Shown one piece after another: positions 42,808 through 54,246 of a DNA stretch of 64,000 bases. The notes beneath the pieces were generated by a model. That model did not search any database, had not been told where the DNA came from, and saw only the letters and a list, made by a program, of their open reading frames with translations. Source of the stretch: Bryopsis sp. KO-2023 (Eukaryota > Chlorophyta > Ulvophyceae > Bryopsidales > Bryopsidaceae); contig BSYQ01000006.1 in NCBI GenBank assembly GCA_030272585.1, positions 1,699,001 through 1,763,000 on the forward strand, read 5' to 3'. A program made the translations under genes and the position numbers. Positions within the stretch are counted from its first letter, which is position 1; each line of letters opens with the position of its first letter.

Positions 42808-44836
42808 TCACAGTCTTGCTCGTCGTCCCAAAAGATGGGCTTGGGTTCGTTTTAAACGGCCGAATTCTGTTCTTGCATAATCGACCAGTCTGTCTGGGTA
42901 CGATATTACGGAAACCTCAGAGCTGATGTCCCCATCCTTCCATCTGCAATGCATACGAACACAATTTAAATATTACTAATATTAAATCTAAGTATTTTTT
43001 ACAATTTAAGAAAAAAAAGATTTGTTGGAGTAGCAACTCACCACCCCCACCCCCACAATGAAAACAAACACTAAAAAAAAAACGAGAACAGCACTTTCAT
43101 ACGGATGCAATTCGTGTTAAATTTTAGAAACATTGACCGATTTTTTTTATAATGATAAATTTAAATCAATCCTCGAAAAAATATGTGTAAATAATATTTT
43201 TTTTTGCTAAATTTTTGAAAAATTAATGGTCTTTATATTTTTCGATGTCATAATTTTTATTTCCCCTTTTCAATTATACTCACACTCAGGGGGTATCTAT
43301 TTATTTATCAATTAATCAATTTACCTGGACAATATGACCTTGTATGCAGCCACATGCGCTACCAGCTGCAACAAAAGCGGCTCTATTCGTGAAGAGTCCA
43401 GCAAATCGATGTGTTCAAAAATAATGTTGGCAGCACGTTCGTTCAACGGCTGGAGGACCTCCAACATCCATTGCCTCTTTTTTTTGCCGCGCAAAGAAAA
43501 TCACAAAAAAAAAAACACCTCTTAACCGAGACTGACAAAATTCTCACTTTGGGGAGAAGGGGGTTATGTAAATAATATCCCAGCCATAGACGCTGATTAA
43601 TGAACATGGCAAGAACTCAAGGGTGCAAAAACTTGTTTTAATAAACGTGGCGAATTTTTTTCTTCTCCGTTCTTATCTATTAATTAATTAATTTTAATTT
43701 TATTTAATAATTTATATTGATTTATATATATATTTTTTTGGGGGGGGGGGAAATAATATGCTTTTTCGCTCAACAATGCATGCTCAACTCTTCCAAATCC
43801 ACTCCCCTCGGCTGTTGCTATTCTGGACATGAATTCAATTTTTTATTTTCCTCCATGCATTTCCAAAAAGCTAAAAAACAGCAAAAAAAAAAGAAAAAGC
43901 AAGAAACAGCAAAAAAAAAGAAAAAGCAAGAAACAGAAAAAGGAAAAAAAGAAAGAAAAAGAGCAATTACCTGTACACTTGACCTTCTTTTCCGTGCGGA
44001 TCCTCAGCAACTGCTTTTTGAAAACCTGAAACAGTTCCATCCGGGCTGTGCTGCCGAACCATTGCATCGAAAGCAGATTTCGATGCAGTAACACAAGCCA
44101 ACAACGGCCCGTAGAATTTCTTCAACTATCCATCGCACAATGCTTCTCAAATTACTCCCAAGTTTTTTTTTTAAATCGTTTTACTCTTTTGTTTCGAGTG
44201 TGAATTTTTGCATGCACAACCGTAACGAATAGAATCGTGTATCGGTTTTCCAAAAAAAAAAAGAAAAAAAAGTGGAGAAATGGCTGGAAGTGAAAAAAAT
44301 CTGATGTCAGTTTAATCGTGGATTAAAATTTGATTTTTCAAACAGAAAGACAGTTGGAAAAAACCTGTGTTTGAAAAAAGGGGTGCTTCAAAGAGCACCC
44401 ATGGAAAGACGTCGCCCTGAAGGCAGCTGCCAATATATTCTCAAGGTTTAAGGAATTCGAAACACTTCTTCAATCAATCCTGACTAGAGTTCAATATTGC
44501 ATGCCAACTCCTCAACCCCCCCCCCAAAAAAAAAGAAAAAAAAACACCAAATAAAACTAACTAAATAAATGATTGAATGCCAGTTTCGACATACCTGTTC
44601 ATTGAGACGCTCTATCCCATTTTTTCTTTCGTCCGCTAGCTTGGTGTGGTAATACGTGAAAAGGTATCCTGTATTAACCCCAAAAAAACCAAAAAACAAA
44701 TTCCCTCAACTCTTTCTTTTTCGCATATATAACGAGGAGCGAAGATTCTTCTTCTTTTTTTCCTCCTCCTTTCGATTCTATCCCGACGATGTTATAGCTC
44801 ACCGAAAACTGCAAGGCCCCACGCTCCCCACGCCAT
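42808..44836 (-). CDS. Uncharacterised 157-aa membrane protein, five exons
   Basis: Exons (minus): 44803-44836, 44595-44668, 43971-44050, 43325-43474, 42808-42943. They sum to 474 bp and every junction keeps phase. It starts MAWGAWGLAVFGYLFTYYHT, so residues 2-17 form a membrane anchor. A basic/acidic helix (KLADERKNGIERLNEQ) follows, then NERAANIIFEHIDLLD, LLLQLVAHVAAYKVIL and YPDRLVDYARTEFGRLKR. The body is helical and looks cytosolic. I do not recognise the family. Intron sizes (126-544 bp) are large against the exons. It is divergent from the 283-aa gene at 45007. Confidence 0.75.
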
Positions 44837-45006
44837 CGACTTAGTCTCTGGCGTTCGAGCTGTCTGGTACAAAACATACCCGGACTGCTAGGATACGCTG
44901 ACGTCAGACCACGTCCTCCATCCTGTCCAGCTATGTATCTGGCGATGACGTCTAACGAACGAGTTTGGTTGTGGAGGAAGGAAGTCGGGATAGACTCGGA
45001 AAACCG

Positions 45007-45858
45007 ATGCTTGCCTCCAAGAATGCCCCCGGCGTGTTTTCCTTAGCTCGGTATAGTAAGGGGAGCGGTGACGGGGCTGGTAGATCTCGTCCATGGCGAA
45101 TTGCTGCGGGACGTCAAGACGTCCGCCCTCCCGACAAGCAGCCCCGTGATGTCGTAGGGTTTCTAGAAGCTTTGGAGGTCGTGGGGATGGTGTCGAGTGT
45201 GGGGCTAGCATCTGCGTCGGTGGTGTGCAGAACGGGCGTGTTTTCTGGTGAAAATCTGCCCGAGGTCGCGTCGTTGGAGCCAACGACCTCCAGCAGAACA
45301 GGGAAAACCACCTCCGTTCCCGAATCTGACGCGCTGCCCGGCGTTTCGGGGCAATCTCTAGCGAGCAACCTCGCGTGCTGGACGGTTGTTCCGCTTTGCG
45401 TCGTCGCTGCCTGTGGTGTGGCCATCCGAAAGTTGAGATTTCCGAAGAAACTGGACGACTCTGTGGAAAAATACGGCCCCAGCATCGGGCCTCGTCTGCT
45501 GGAGGTGGGGGAGTTGTTGGATCGCAACGACCGGGAAGTCCGTGCCTTGGAGGACCAGGTTTCCAGAGTCCGACTGAAACTCAGGTTGATTCACAAGGAC
45601 TTGGGCACAGCACTGGAGGGGCTGACCTCTGAAAGTCTCAGGCAAGGTGGAGGGCTGCTGGATGTGGTGAAAAGGGTGGAATTCCTGCAAGACAGGGCCA
45701 GGGACCACGATGAGGTGTTGCTGAAAATGCAGGATGCATCCTCCAGGCAATTCAAAGCTCTGGTCCAGGCGGTGAAGAAAGTCCAGGCCGAATGCATGGA
45801 GCTGGAAAAACTGCACAGAAACGGGGCGGAGGCAGATGCTCAGGCCGGAGTGGAATAA
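45007..45858 (+). CDS. Single-exon membrane/coiled-coil protein, 283 aa, unknown
   Basis: The first ATG is at 45007; the frame is open upstream without another ATG. The amino part is Ser/Arg-rich, a possible targeting or disordered region. It is followed by one hydrophobic segment (CWTVVPLCVVAACGVAI, residues about 121-137). The carboxyl 130 residues are strongly helical with heptad-like spacing (LLEVGELLDRNDREVRALED; EFLQDRARDHDEVLL), so a coiled coil is likely. It ends TAA at 45858. There are no introns, and the base composition is GC-richer than the neighbours. Organelle targeting is possible but not shown. Confidence 0.7.
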   Translation: MLASKNAPGVFSLARYSKGSGDGAGRSRPWRIAAGRQDVRPPDKQPRDVVGFLEALEVVGMVSSVGLASASVVCRTGVFSGENLPEVASLEPTTSSRTGKTTSVPESDALPGVSGQSLASNLACWTVVPLCVVAACGVAIRKLRFPKKLDDSVEKYGPSIGPRLLEVGELLDRNDREVRALEDQVSRVRLKLRLIHKDLGTALEGLTSESLRQGGGLLDVVKRVEFLQDRARDHDEVLLKMQDASSRQFKALVQAVKKVQAECMELEKLHRNGAEADAQAGVE

Positions 45859-46039
45859 GCAGGGTGTCGAATTTTGAACAGGGAGGGGGGGGGTTCTGTT
45901 TTTCTTTTTTTTTGACATTTTCAGTTGATCGAAATGAATGATATGATGGAGGGGCTTCGAATCTTGCTTTCCATGGGGGGAGGGGCCACCCCATGATTAT
46001 TACATCTTGAGAAAGTGGCATGGATGCACCTAGGGGTAC

Positions 46040-46256
46040 CTAGGGTTTTGCATCCAAATGTCGATTTTTGTTCAAGAAGACCATATAACGTATGAGATTT
46101 ACTGGTTGGCAATGTATTGCTGGCAGACCTTCCAGCTGGTCCAGAGAAGAACCATCGTTTGTTTGAGTTGGGAGATGCCTTCTTTGTTGGTTCATTTGCT
46201 TTAATTGCAGTTGTGAAAGCTTCACGAAAAGTGGAGAGGATCTGTTGCGAGCTCAT
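46040..46256 (-). other. Hypothetical open frame, weakly supported
   Basis: From ATG at 46256 it reads MSSQQILSTFREAFTTAIKA then NKRWFFSGPAGRSASNTL. The frame continues to about 45921 and overlaps the downstream side of the 283-aa gene. No splice partners were identified. The rest of 45860-46900 shows no gene. Confidence 0.2.
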
Positions 46257-46905
46257 TTGTTTTGTAAATTAGCTACTCATCATAATTTTTTTGTAAATTA
46301 AGTACTTTCTGACATTGGCAAGATGGGATGGCCAATTGCAACCCGGGGAAAACATCTTGAACAGAAGCTACACTGGAGGATATGAAAAGAATGGGAATGT
46401 ACAGGAGAATGTACAGGTCGGGGCTTAGGAAGACTGGATTTCCCATTCTTTTCAGACCTGTACATTATTGGCAGCGATACTTATCATTGATATCAGTTAT
46501 TATTAGACTAGCCAGTATTTCTTCCAGAGCATTTTTGTCTGCAGAATACTAGTGTTGGCCTGGAGGGGGGTAAACAATCATGCACCAGACTGTCTTTCAG
46601 TTGCCCCGTGAAAATTGCCAGCTTGTCAAATCTGCATGTCTGAATTCTAACCCTTTCATTGGATCGCTTCACTTTTCCACCTTTGTATATTTCTAAAAGG
46701 ACGACAATGGAGTATCCAATCCAGCCAATTTTTACACAACCTACTAAGAACTTATCTAACCCCTGGCACCCTCTGTGTGCTATTTTCCCATGACAGTTTC
46801 GGCTCAGACCTCAAACGAACATCATTCAAACCACCCAAGCCAGCCGCCGCCATGGAATCACCCTAGCCCCAACCCAAAAAACCTGGTGAATATTTTTTTC
46901 CCTCC

Positions 46906-49752
46906 TCATTGCTGCGGTCGGGGAGGCAGTGGGGCGAAAACAGGGGGAGGACGAGGTGGGGGCCCTGGTCTGACATTCGGAGGGGCTGGTGGAATTCCGT
47001 GTGATCGAGAAGGAGGTGGAGGAGGCCTCATCGACTGCACCAAAACGTGAAAACAAATCATAAATGTAAAGAGACATTAACCAGCATTTCCATTTCGTTC
47101 AAAAGACGTTGAAATGCTGCACAATGGCAAAAACATTGAAATGGAACCAATGCGAAAGAAAACTAGGAAAGAACTCTGCCCTTTCCACACTAATCCGACA
47201 GGTAATATTGGAACTATAGCCGTTCGTTTCTGCAAAACGATGCTCAGATTTTCCTTTCCACATTGGACGGATTCTTTTTTCTTGAATCAATCGATCGATC
47301 GAACCACCACCCACAAACTGCATCGATTTTTAGGTCCATGTTCATTATTACCCCTGGTCCTGGAACTGGTGGAGGTAAAGGTCGAGGTGGTGGAGGGATG
47401 TTTGGTCTTTGTGGTGGGGCTGGAGGTGGGGGAGGCCTTCCACCCGGAGGCATGGGGGGAGGGGGAGCTCCGTTCGGGAGGGGAGGCGGTGGAATTCCAG
47501 GACCTGGTGGAGGGGGTCGAGAGGTGATCTTGAAATGCAGCTGCAACGAGTAGATGTTGTTGTCTGGGTCCCTGTAACGGAGAACCACACCCTCGCAAAA
47601 ATGTGCAATGCCATTTTTTCCCCAGGTCGAAAAAAAAAAAAAAAAAATACGCACAGGATCCTGGAGCTGCAACGACGAGTCTCTCTGGTTTTTCTATTTG
47701 GAAGTATTACGCCCACCCTTTCGCTGATCGAAAAAGAAACCAACTTATGTTGATTAAAAACCCCCCTTCCCCCTCCCCCCAAAAAAAGGGGGGAATCTCC
47801 CCCCTCCCCAAATAAAAACAAAAAAAAATCTACAAAAAAGGGAGAATCTTCCCCCCACCCCCACAACAAAACAAAAACAAAAAAAAGAGCATTTGTTCTG
47901 TATGGTCCCCTACCAGTGCGTGAAGAACCTCTCTTCCTGCTTATCCACTTCCTGGTTTGGTATCTTGAAGGAAATCACTTCGTAAGGCTCCGCTGCAAAC
48001 GACAGAAACTGATAGCTCTTATCGGCCGCCTCCACCCTTTGTTCGTATGCCGACATGAATCTGTGCCTGGGAAGATAATCTTCCTCAATTTCCGGATACT
48101 CCACCTTGTAGACAATATAGAAAGAAAATTCCAACAGGCAAAAATAGTTTTTTCAAAAAAAAACCTCAAAAATTTCCAGATATGGCTCCTATTTTATTTT
48201 ATTTTCTTAAATTTTTTATCAGCCCTGCAAAATGATGAAGTGCGAATATGAAAGCAGGAAAGGATATACCCTGAAGAGTGAAACAGTGTATCTTGCAGAC
48301 AAAAAATAATTAATAAAAAAGAAAAAAAAGTGTGTTTGCATTTTTTTTGTGTGCTTCACATGCATCCTGAAAAAGAGGGACCCTTAGTTGGATGTGAAAG
48401 AAAAAAAAATAAAAAGAAGGAAAGAAAGAAAGAAAGCAATGGAGAGGTAAAAACACACCTGAAAAAGAAGGGACCTTTGCTGAGTTTGAGGGTCAAATTG
48501 CTTCGTAACTCGATAACCTGGTCTTCCAATCTTGACTGAATAAAACGCAAATTACAACAGGGAAAAAAAAAACTCAGTCAGACTCCAATGAAAAATCACT
48601 TGCGAAACCTATACATCTAACAAGGTTTGAGGGAATTGGCTGAACAACTAATAACACAGTTTTAATGGGTCCCCTCCCCTGCCCAGCAAGAAAAAAATCA
48701 ATAATTTTTTTAGTTTCCAAGTTTTATTTTTTTATTTAGATAAAAACGGTTCCAATATAAAAACCGAACCTCTGAAAAAACTAGTATTTCTTCGTTGGTG
48801 GCGCATGCCCAGCAAAGAAACTGTGGACAATAACCTCACAGTTCTTTTTTTTTCAAAATCCTTTTTTTTTTCTTTCACCTGTTTTCTTTGGAGCTGCTCG
48901 TTTTTGTGCTTGGGGTAACACTGGCTTCTCAGCAGCTTCCCTTGCAGCTCTCTTTGCAAGATTCTGCTGATGTCTTTTTCCCTGAAAGCCGAAACATTGG
49001 CGCTTATAATAACCCCATTCTTTAAAAAATTCCAACCAGACTGGAATTTCAACCGCCCAGCACTTGAGGCATTTACAAAAGAATCTTTGGTTATTATTCC
49101 CTATTAGGTGGAGTGCCATTGTCCACTTTTTCTTTTAATAAAAACAATTAATTATTTTATTCACTTTTTTTCGAACACCTTTGTGTATGTCTGCCAGCTT
49201 CTCTTTTTTTGAAAACATAAAACAAAATCTATAAAATACAATAATAAAAAATAAAAAATGCATACATATTCATAACACGATCCTCGGCAATGCAAGGAAA
49301 AAAAAATGAGCATTAGTAATAAACGATACTGGCATCAGTTTAGAAGCTTGCCTGAGTGTGTGCCAAATAATTCCCTTCGTTGTTGTGCAAAGTCAAGCAC
49401 AGTCTGCACTCAATCTGGCCCAAGTGATTCTGCATAAAGTAGGGATCCTTCGCCAAATCGATCGTTTCCAACGCCAGCCGGCGCAACCTCTCTCTTCGGT
49501 CGATCGCCTGCAAATTGCACCCACCACATCAATCAACACACCCAAGAAAACTCTTTCCGCGAGAACTCGCCTGCTGGAGAAAGAAAAGTCCGCTATTAAA
49601 GAAACAAATCCTCCACACTGGAGAGGATTTGAACTCCTCAGTGCGAAGGTCGTCATAATCAGAAGTTCCAGCGAGCTTACATCTTGTTGAGCGCTCGCCA
49701 CTCCGCCTGAACCCGGTTTGGCACCGTGCTCCCTGGCATCCAGAAAACTCAT
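46906..49752 (-). CDS. SF3A2: Splicing factor 3A subunit 2 (SF3a66/Prp11), 317 aa
   Basis: Component of the SF3a complex that joins the U2 snRNP in the nucleus for branch-site recognition. Exons (minus): 49681-49752, 49352-49507, 48879-48981, 48475-48535, 48270-48291, 47914-48104, 47352-47571, 46906-47034. They total 954 bp, 317 codons plus stop. Residues 58-80 hold a matrin-type zinc finger (C58, C61, H74, H80). Then come VKIGRPGYRVTKQFDPQTQQ and PRHRFMSAYEQRV, both family hallmarks. The carboxyl third is Pro-rich (IPPPPLPNGAPPPPMPPGG), as in animal SF3A2 but shorter. Intron 2 has a GC donor (CAG/GCAAGC). Exon 5 is only 22 bp. The last two borders are the least certain. Confidence 0.97.
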
Positions 49753-50089
49753 CTCGTCGAGTTTCCTCCCTGCTTTTCCTGATCCACGCTTTTCACCACC
49801 CCAAAAAGCAGAATCAGACGACGACTGTTCCCAACAAGAGGCGTCAGGTTTGCACAAAACGAAGGTGTCGCTCAGTTTTTTTCCCCAGAAAATCTATTAA
49901 TAAACTAAGCCACGTGAAAACTCACACACGTGTGATAATGTACGACACTTTTGTGTAGGAAAACTCGAGAGTTGAGGTTTGTTTATATTTTCGCTTTGTG
50001 TGCTCGACTCTTTCACCCCCTTTTTGTTAAAACAGTTTTGCAACGGACGTCGCTTTCCATCTTGCCGAAAAGGGGGAAAAAACGTCAAG
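49753..50089. promoter_or_regulatory. Bidirectional promoter region of SF3A2 and DRG1
   Basis: 337 bp separate the two divergent start codons. Two CACGTG hexamers lie at 49911-49916 and 49927-49932, 16 bp apart; the second is inside the palindrome CACACGTGTG. CACGTG is the core of E-box/G-box sites bound by bHLH or bZIP factors. Its use here is inferred. No TATA-like box is obvious between the hexamers and either ATG. Confidence 0.5.
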
Positions 50090-53000
50090 ATGTCGATCAT
50101 GCAAAAGATTAAGGATATTGAGGACGAGGTGATGTTTCCCTGTGGGGAGTCGAGGCGGACGGAGCTTGCTTGTTTTTCTTGATCGAAGTCTGATTGTTTT
50201 ATCGTTTTCGTGTTTTGGCTGCAGATGGCTCGGACTCAGAAAAACAAGGCGACCGCTTTTCACTTGGGAACTTTGAAGGTGGGTAATTTGCAGCACTCCA
50301 CCTCACCCAATCTTGTTTTCACCAATTTTATTCAGTCTTTTTTTTTTCCTTTTTTGCAAAACCCCACTTGGACGGAAAACGAAATCAAAATTCATACATT
50401 TCCATCCTTTGCCTCGAAAGGAACTGAGTTGCGATGAAAATTTGGGAAGGTTTTGCTCGAGCGATTGAGCTTGATATGGAGGGGTTCATTTTGTTTTTGA
50501 ATGTTTTTTTGGCTTCTGTTTCTTTGGGGGGTATGACTCATTCAGGCAAAACTGGCCAAACTCAGAAGAGAATTGTTGGATCCAACGAGTGCTGCTGGTG
50601 GTGGTGGAGGAGGGGGTGGAAAAGGAGAAGGTAAAAATTATTATAAATACACAGCAGTTGATGGAAGGCCCTATAAAAGTTAATAGGCTTGTTTCAATTT
50701 TGCTTGTGGTAAAAAAAAATCTTGAAGAATGGAATTTGAAACAAAAGTTCACCCCATATATATATATATATATATTTTTTTATTATTTTTTTTCCTATTA
50801 TTTTTTTTTTGCTGGGGGGGGGGGCTGCATTTCGAAGGAGAAAAAGATATCGACAGCCAGTCATAATTTTTTGGAAAAAAAAAGGTGCATTCTGCAATGT
50901 ATGAGTGAAAAAAAAAATTAAATTGTACATTCTTCTTAGAACCAACATGATTCTGAATTCTTTATTCTGTAGCCTCTTTTTTTTTTCTTTTGAGTTTTAG
51001 AAGGGCTGTTTGGGTTGCAGACACATTCTGGCACTTTTTTATTCAAAAAAGTGTATTTGTGTTGCATTCAGTACCGAAGGCTAGCTACCATGTTTCAAAA
51101 TAAAAAAAAATCCAGCTATATATATAGATATTGTAAAACAAAAAAGAAAGCCTATGGTGCGATGCCGAATTCACGAAACATATGCTCATGCAGTTTTGTA
51201 TCGGCCATAATTTTTTTTACCTCATGAATTCATTCAAAAATTATGTGTTTCTGCGAACGTATGTTTTTTTTCAATTTTTTTTTTCAAATGCTGTGCTGTT
51301 TAGGGTTCGATGTAAACAAGGTTGGAGATGCGAGGGTGGGTCTAGTCGGTATGTAAGGATTTCAACAATATTGAAAACGAAAAAACACTTTGTCATATGG
51401 AATCGCTGTGCATGGAATCAATATCTTGATTTTAGTGAAAAAGACAAAAAAAAGGCAGAAAAAGAAACTCTTAGGTGGATCTCCCCCATCGTTTTTTGTT
51501 TTTTAAGAGAGAAAAATCGACACAATTTTCTTCTTGGCTGAGTGAAGTTTCTGTGATATTGTATTAATGCATCGAAAATCGCGAATTCTTTGTCTGCTAG
51601 AGGTGCTATCCATCTGCTCGTTTGGTTGATTTTTGGTTTTTTTTTGGGTGTTCGATTTCAAACTGGGGAGCTGTAATGAGGGAAGTTTGAATATGTGCTG
51701 CCAGGTTTTCCGTCTGTTGGAAAGTCCACCCTGTTGACGAAACTCACTGGAACTCTCTCCGAGGTATTCACTAATTCATTATTTATTTTGTTTTCAAGCT
51801 GAAAAATTCTGTCTGCAAAAGAAAAAAAGAGATACTCCCTCTCCCCCCTTCCCTTTTTTTTCCCTCGTAAGGAAAATGAAAAAAAAGGTTTTGAGCACTC
51901 TTTTCGAAAGTTGCTGTCGCCATTTGATTCTCCAGTAGCATCATGTTGGTTTCCTTTTAATTTTTTTTAAACTGATTTTTTTTTGGGGGGATTTATGATC
52001 AATTTGTTTGGTGGTGCTTTCTCAGTATTATTTCTTTTCGCTTTTGACTTGTTTTATTGTTGAATCAATGATGGAGTCGATGATTTGATTGAGTTCCATG
52101 TTTATTTTTATTTTTCTTTCGAAAATCAGGCTGCCGCTTACGAATTTACCACTCTGACATGCGTTCCTGGAGTCATTCGATACAGAGGTAACCAATTTTT
52201 CTTTTCGATCGTGGAAAAAAAAGCAAAAAAAAATGCTTTTCATACGATCGATGGTATAGTGAAACCACCAGTTGGAAAAAATTACCCCCCAAAAAATGAA
52301 ATATTGCCCATCCCTCACTGCTACCTGCACCCTGAACCCAATCAGAATTTACTTTTTATTAAACAAAAATTAAACTGATTTTCTTAATTAGGTTTTGACA
52401 GACATATTCAAACATGCACCACCGGCATCTACCTAAGGATTGATATTTTTGTATGTCGAGCGAGTGCATGTCAAAAAAAAAACAAAAGCCATGCGAAAGA
52501 ATGGGGATGAAAAAACAAAAAAAAGAAAGAAAGCGTTTGGGATGTGTGTTTTTTTCCCTTTTTTCACCACAGGTGCCAGGATTCAAATGCTGGATCTGCC
52601 AGGAATTATCGAGGGTGCGAAAGATGGAAAAGGTAGAGGTCGACAAGTCATTTCCACTGCCCGGACGTGCAACTTGATTTTGATCGTTTTGGACTGTTTA
52701 AAACCCATTACTCACAAGAAAATCATCGAGCATGAGCTGGAGGGTTTCGGAATTCGGTTGAACAAGAAGCCGCCGGGCATTACTTTCCGGAGGAAAGACA
52801 AGGGGGGAATCAGTTTCACTTCGCAAGTGAAAGAGCCGAAACTGGATTTGGATTCGGTCAAAGCGGTGTGCTCTGAGTACAAGTGAGTTGGAACAGAAGA
52901 AATAAAAAAATAAGATAAAAAAAGAGGTATAAATAAGATTAAGAAATTGTTGAAATCAAGGCGATAATGATGATGTCATGTCATTGTCTGACATGGAAGA

Positions 53001-53688
53001 TTTTTATTTATTTTTTTCTCGAGGAAAAGCTAAGAGGAGCATGCCTCTCTCTTTCATATGCCGTTATTTCTTTTTATTTTTTTCCGAGTTTTGCTCATTC
53101 TCTACTTGGCAAATTTCCACAACAACGAAATCCACCTTCCAAAAAAAAACACAAGAAACATCCTGTTCGACTGACACTCACCTTTTCTGTTCCCTTTTTG
53201 GTTTTTTCTTTTTCTTTTTCAGGATTCACAATGCCGACATTCATACCAAAGAAGACGTGGATGTAGATGATTTGGTGGACGTGATTGAGGGCAGCCGGGT
53301 CTACATCCCTTGCATTTACGTAATCAACAAAATCGACCAAATCACTCTGGAGGAGCTCAACATTCTGGACAAGCTGCCGCACTACTGCCCAATCTGTGCA
53401 TATCATGAATGGAACCTGGATGGCCTGGTTGAGATGATCTGGGAATATATCGACCCCCTCAGAGTTTACACCAAGCCGAAAGGGAAGCTTCCGGATTATG
53501 ACGACCCCGTGATTCTGCCCAGGAATTCGTCAGTGGAAGATTTCGCGAACAAAATCCATAAGGCCATCTTGAAACAGTTCAAATATGCATTGGTTTGGGG
53601 GACGAGTTGCAAACATAAGCCGCAGCGAGTGGGGAAAGATCACGTTTTGGAGGATGAGGATATTGTGCAAATCATCAAGAGGGTTTGA
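50090..53688 (+). CDS. DRG1: Developmentally regulated GTP-binding protein DRG1, 371 aa
   Basis: Cytosolic Obg/DRG-family GTPase that associates with ribosomes. Exons: 50090-50128, 50225-50278, 50546-50630, 51304-51348, 51705-51763, 52130-52187, 52573-52882, 53223-53688. They total 1,116 bp and phases agree. The amino-terminal helical region ([18 protein letters not shown]) is followed by a Gly-rich insert. Then come G1 GFPSVGKS (75-82), G2 in EFTTLT (101-104), G3 DLPG (121-124) and G4 NKID (252-255). The carboxyl TGS region starts at [13 protein letters not shown]. Length is close to the human protein (367 aa). All GTPase motifs are intact, so it should be active. Confidence 0.98.
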
Positions 53689-54246
53689 ATGGGGTTCGGA
53701 CGCTCGGGTGTTTTCGACTTGCGATTTGGTGGGGTGGTTTTCGCCATTTGGTGTTTGTTTAGGAGGAGGGGGGAAGGTGTTTCTCCTTTTTTTTTTTTTT
53801 GCATTTCTCGGGGATGTTGGTTTGATTGTTAGAGTCTGACTCTTTTTCTGTGGGTAGGTGGCATGGGTGGGTGTGGATTTCGTTTTTCACAGTTTTGATG
53901 GGGGAAGAACTCAGGTAGAAAGAAAGAAACTGTTGGTGGTGGTGTTTGGAGGATTTAACATTTGATTGGACTGCCCGAACAACGGGATGGACTTTGAAAC
54001 TACAGCATTTCTCATTATTAACCTCTGGATTGATTCATCGAAACAACTGACCACTCTGGCAGTTATCGAATGGTATATTGGGTGGCACTGCCCTGGAGCA
54101 AACTATGCTTGATCAAATTCCAAAAATACAAACCCGACACGCAAACTATAAGAAAGAGCTGTGTGCATCAAACAGAAGCTGCTTGATTCCCACGTGGAAT
54201 TGCCCAATACAATCCATCAGTTGGGAATCCCAGGGTCAGCATCCCC
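53689..54246. other. Convergent intergenic region between DRG1 and UVSSA
   Basis: 558 bp between the two stop codons. T-runs and G-runs, with no exon seen. Likely holds both 3' ends. Confidence 0.6.

Noticed and set aside
47263..47553. Gly-rich plus-strand frame
   Set aside because: Antisense of the Pro-rich carboxyl exon of SF3A2.
47244..47672. Possible formin FH1 domain
   Set aside because: The Pro-rich run is in frame with SF3A2-specific upstream exons and no FH2 domain follows.
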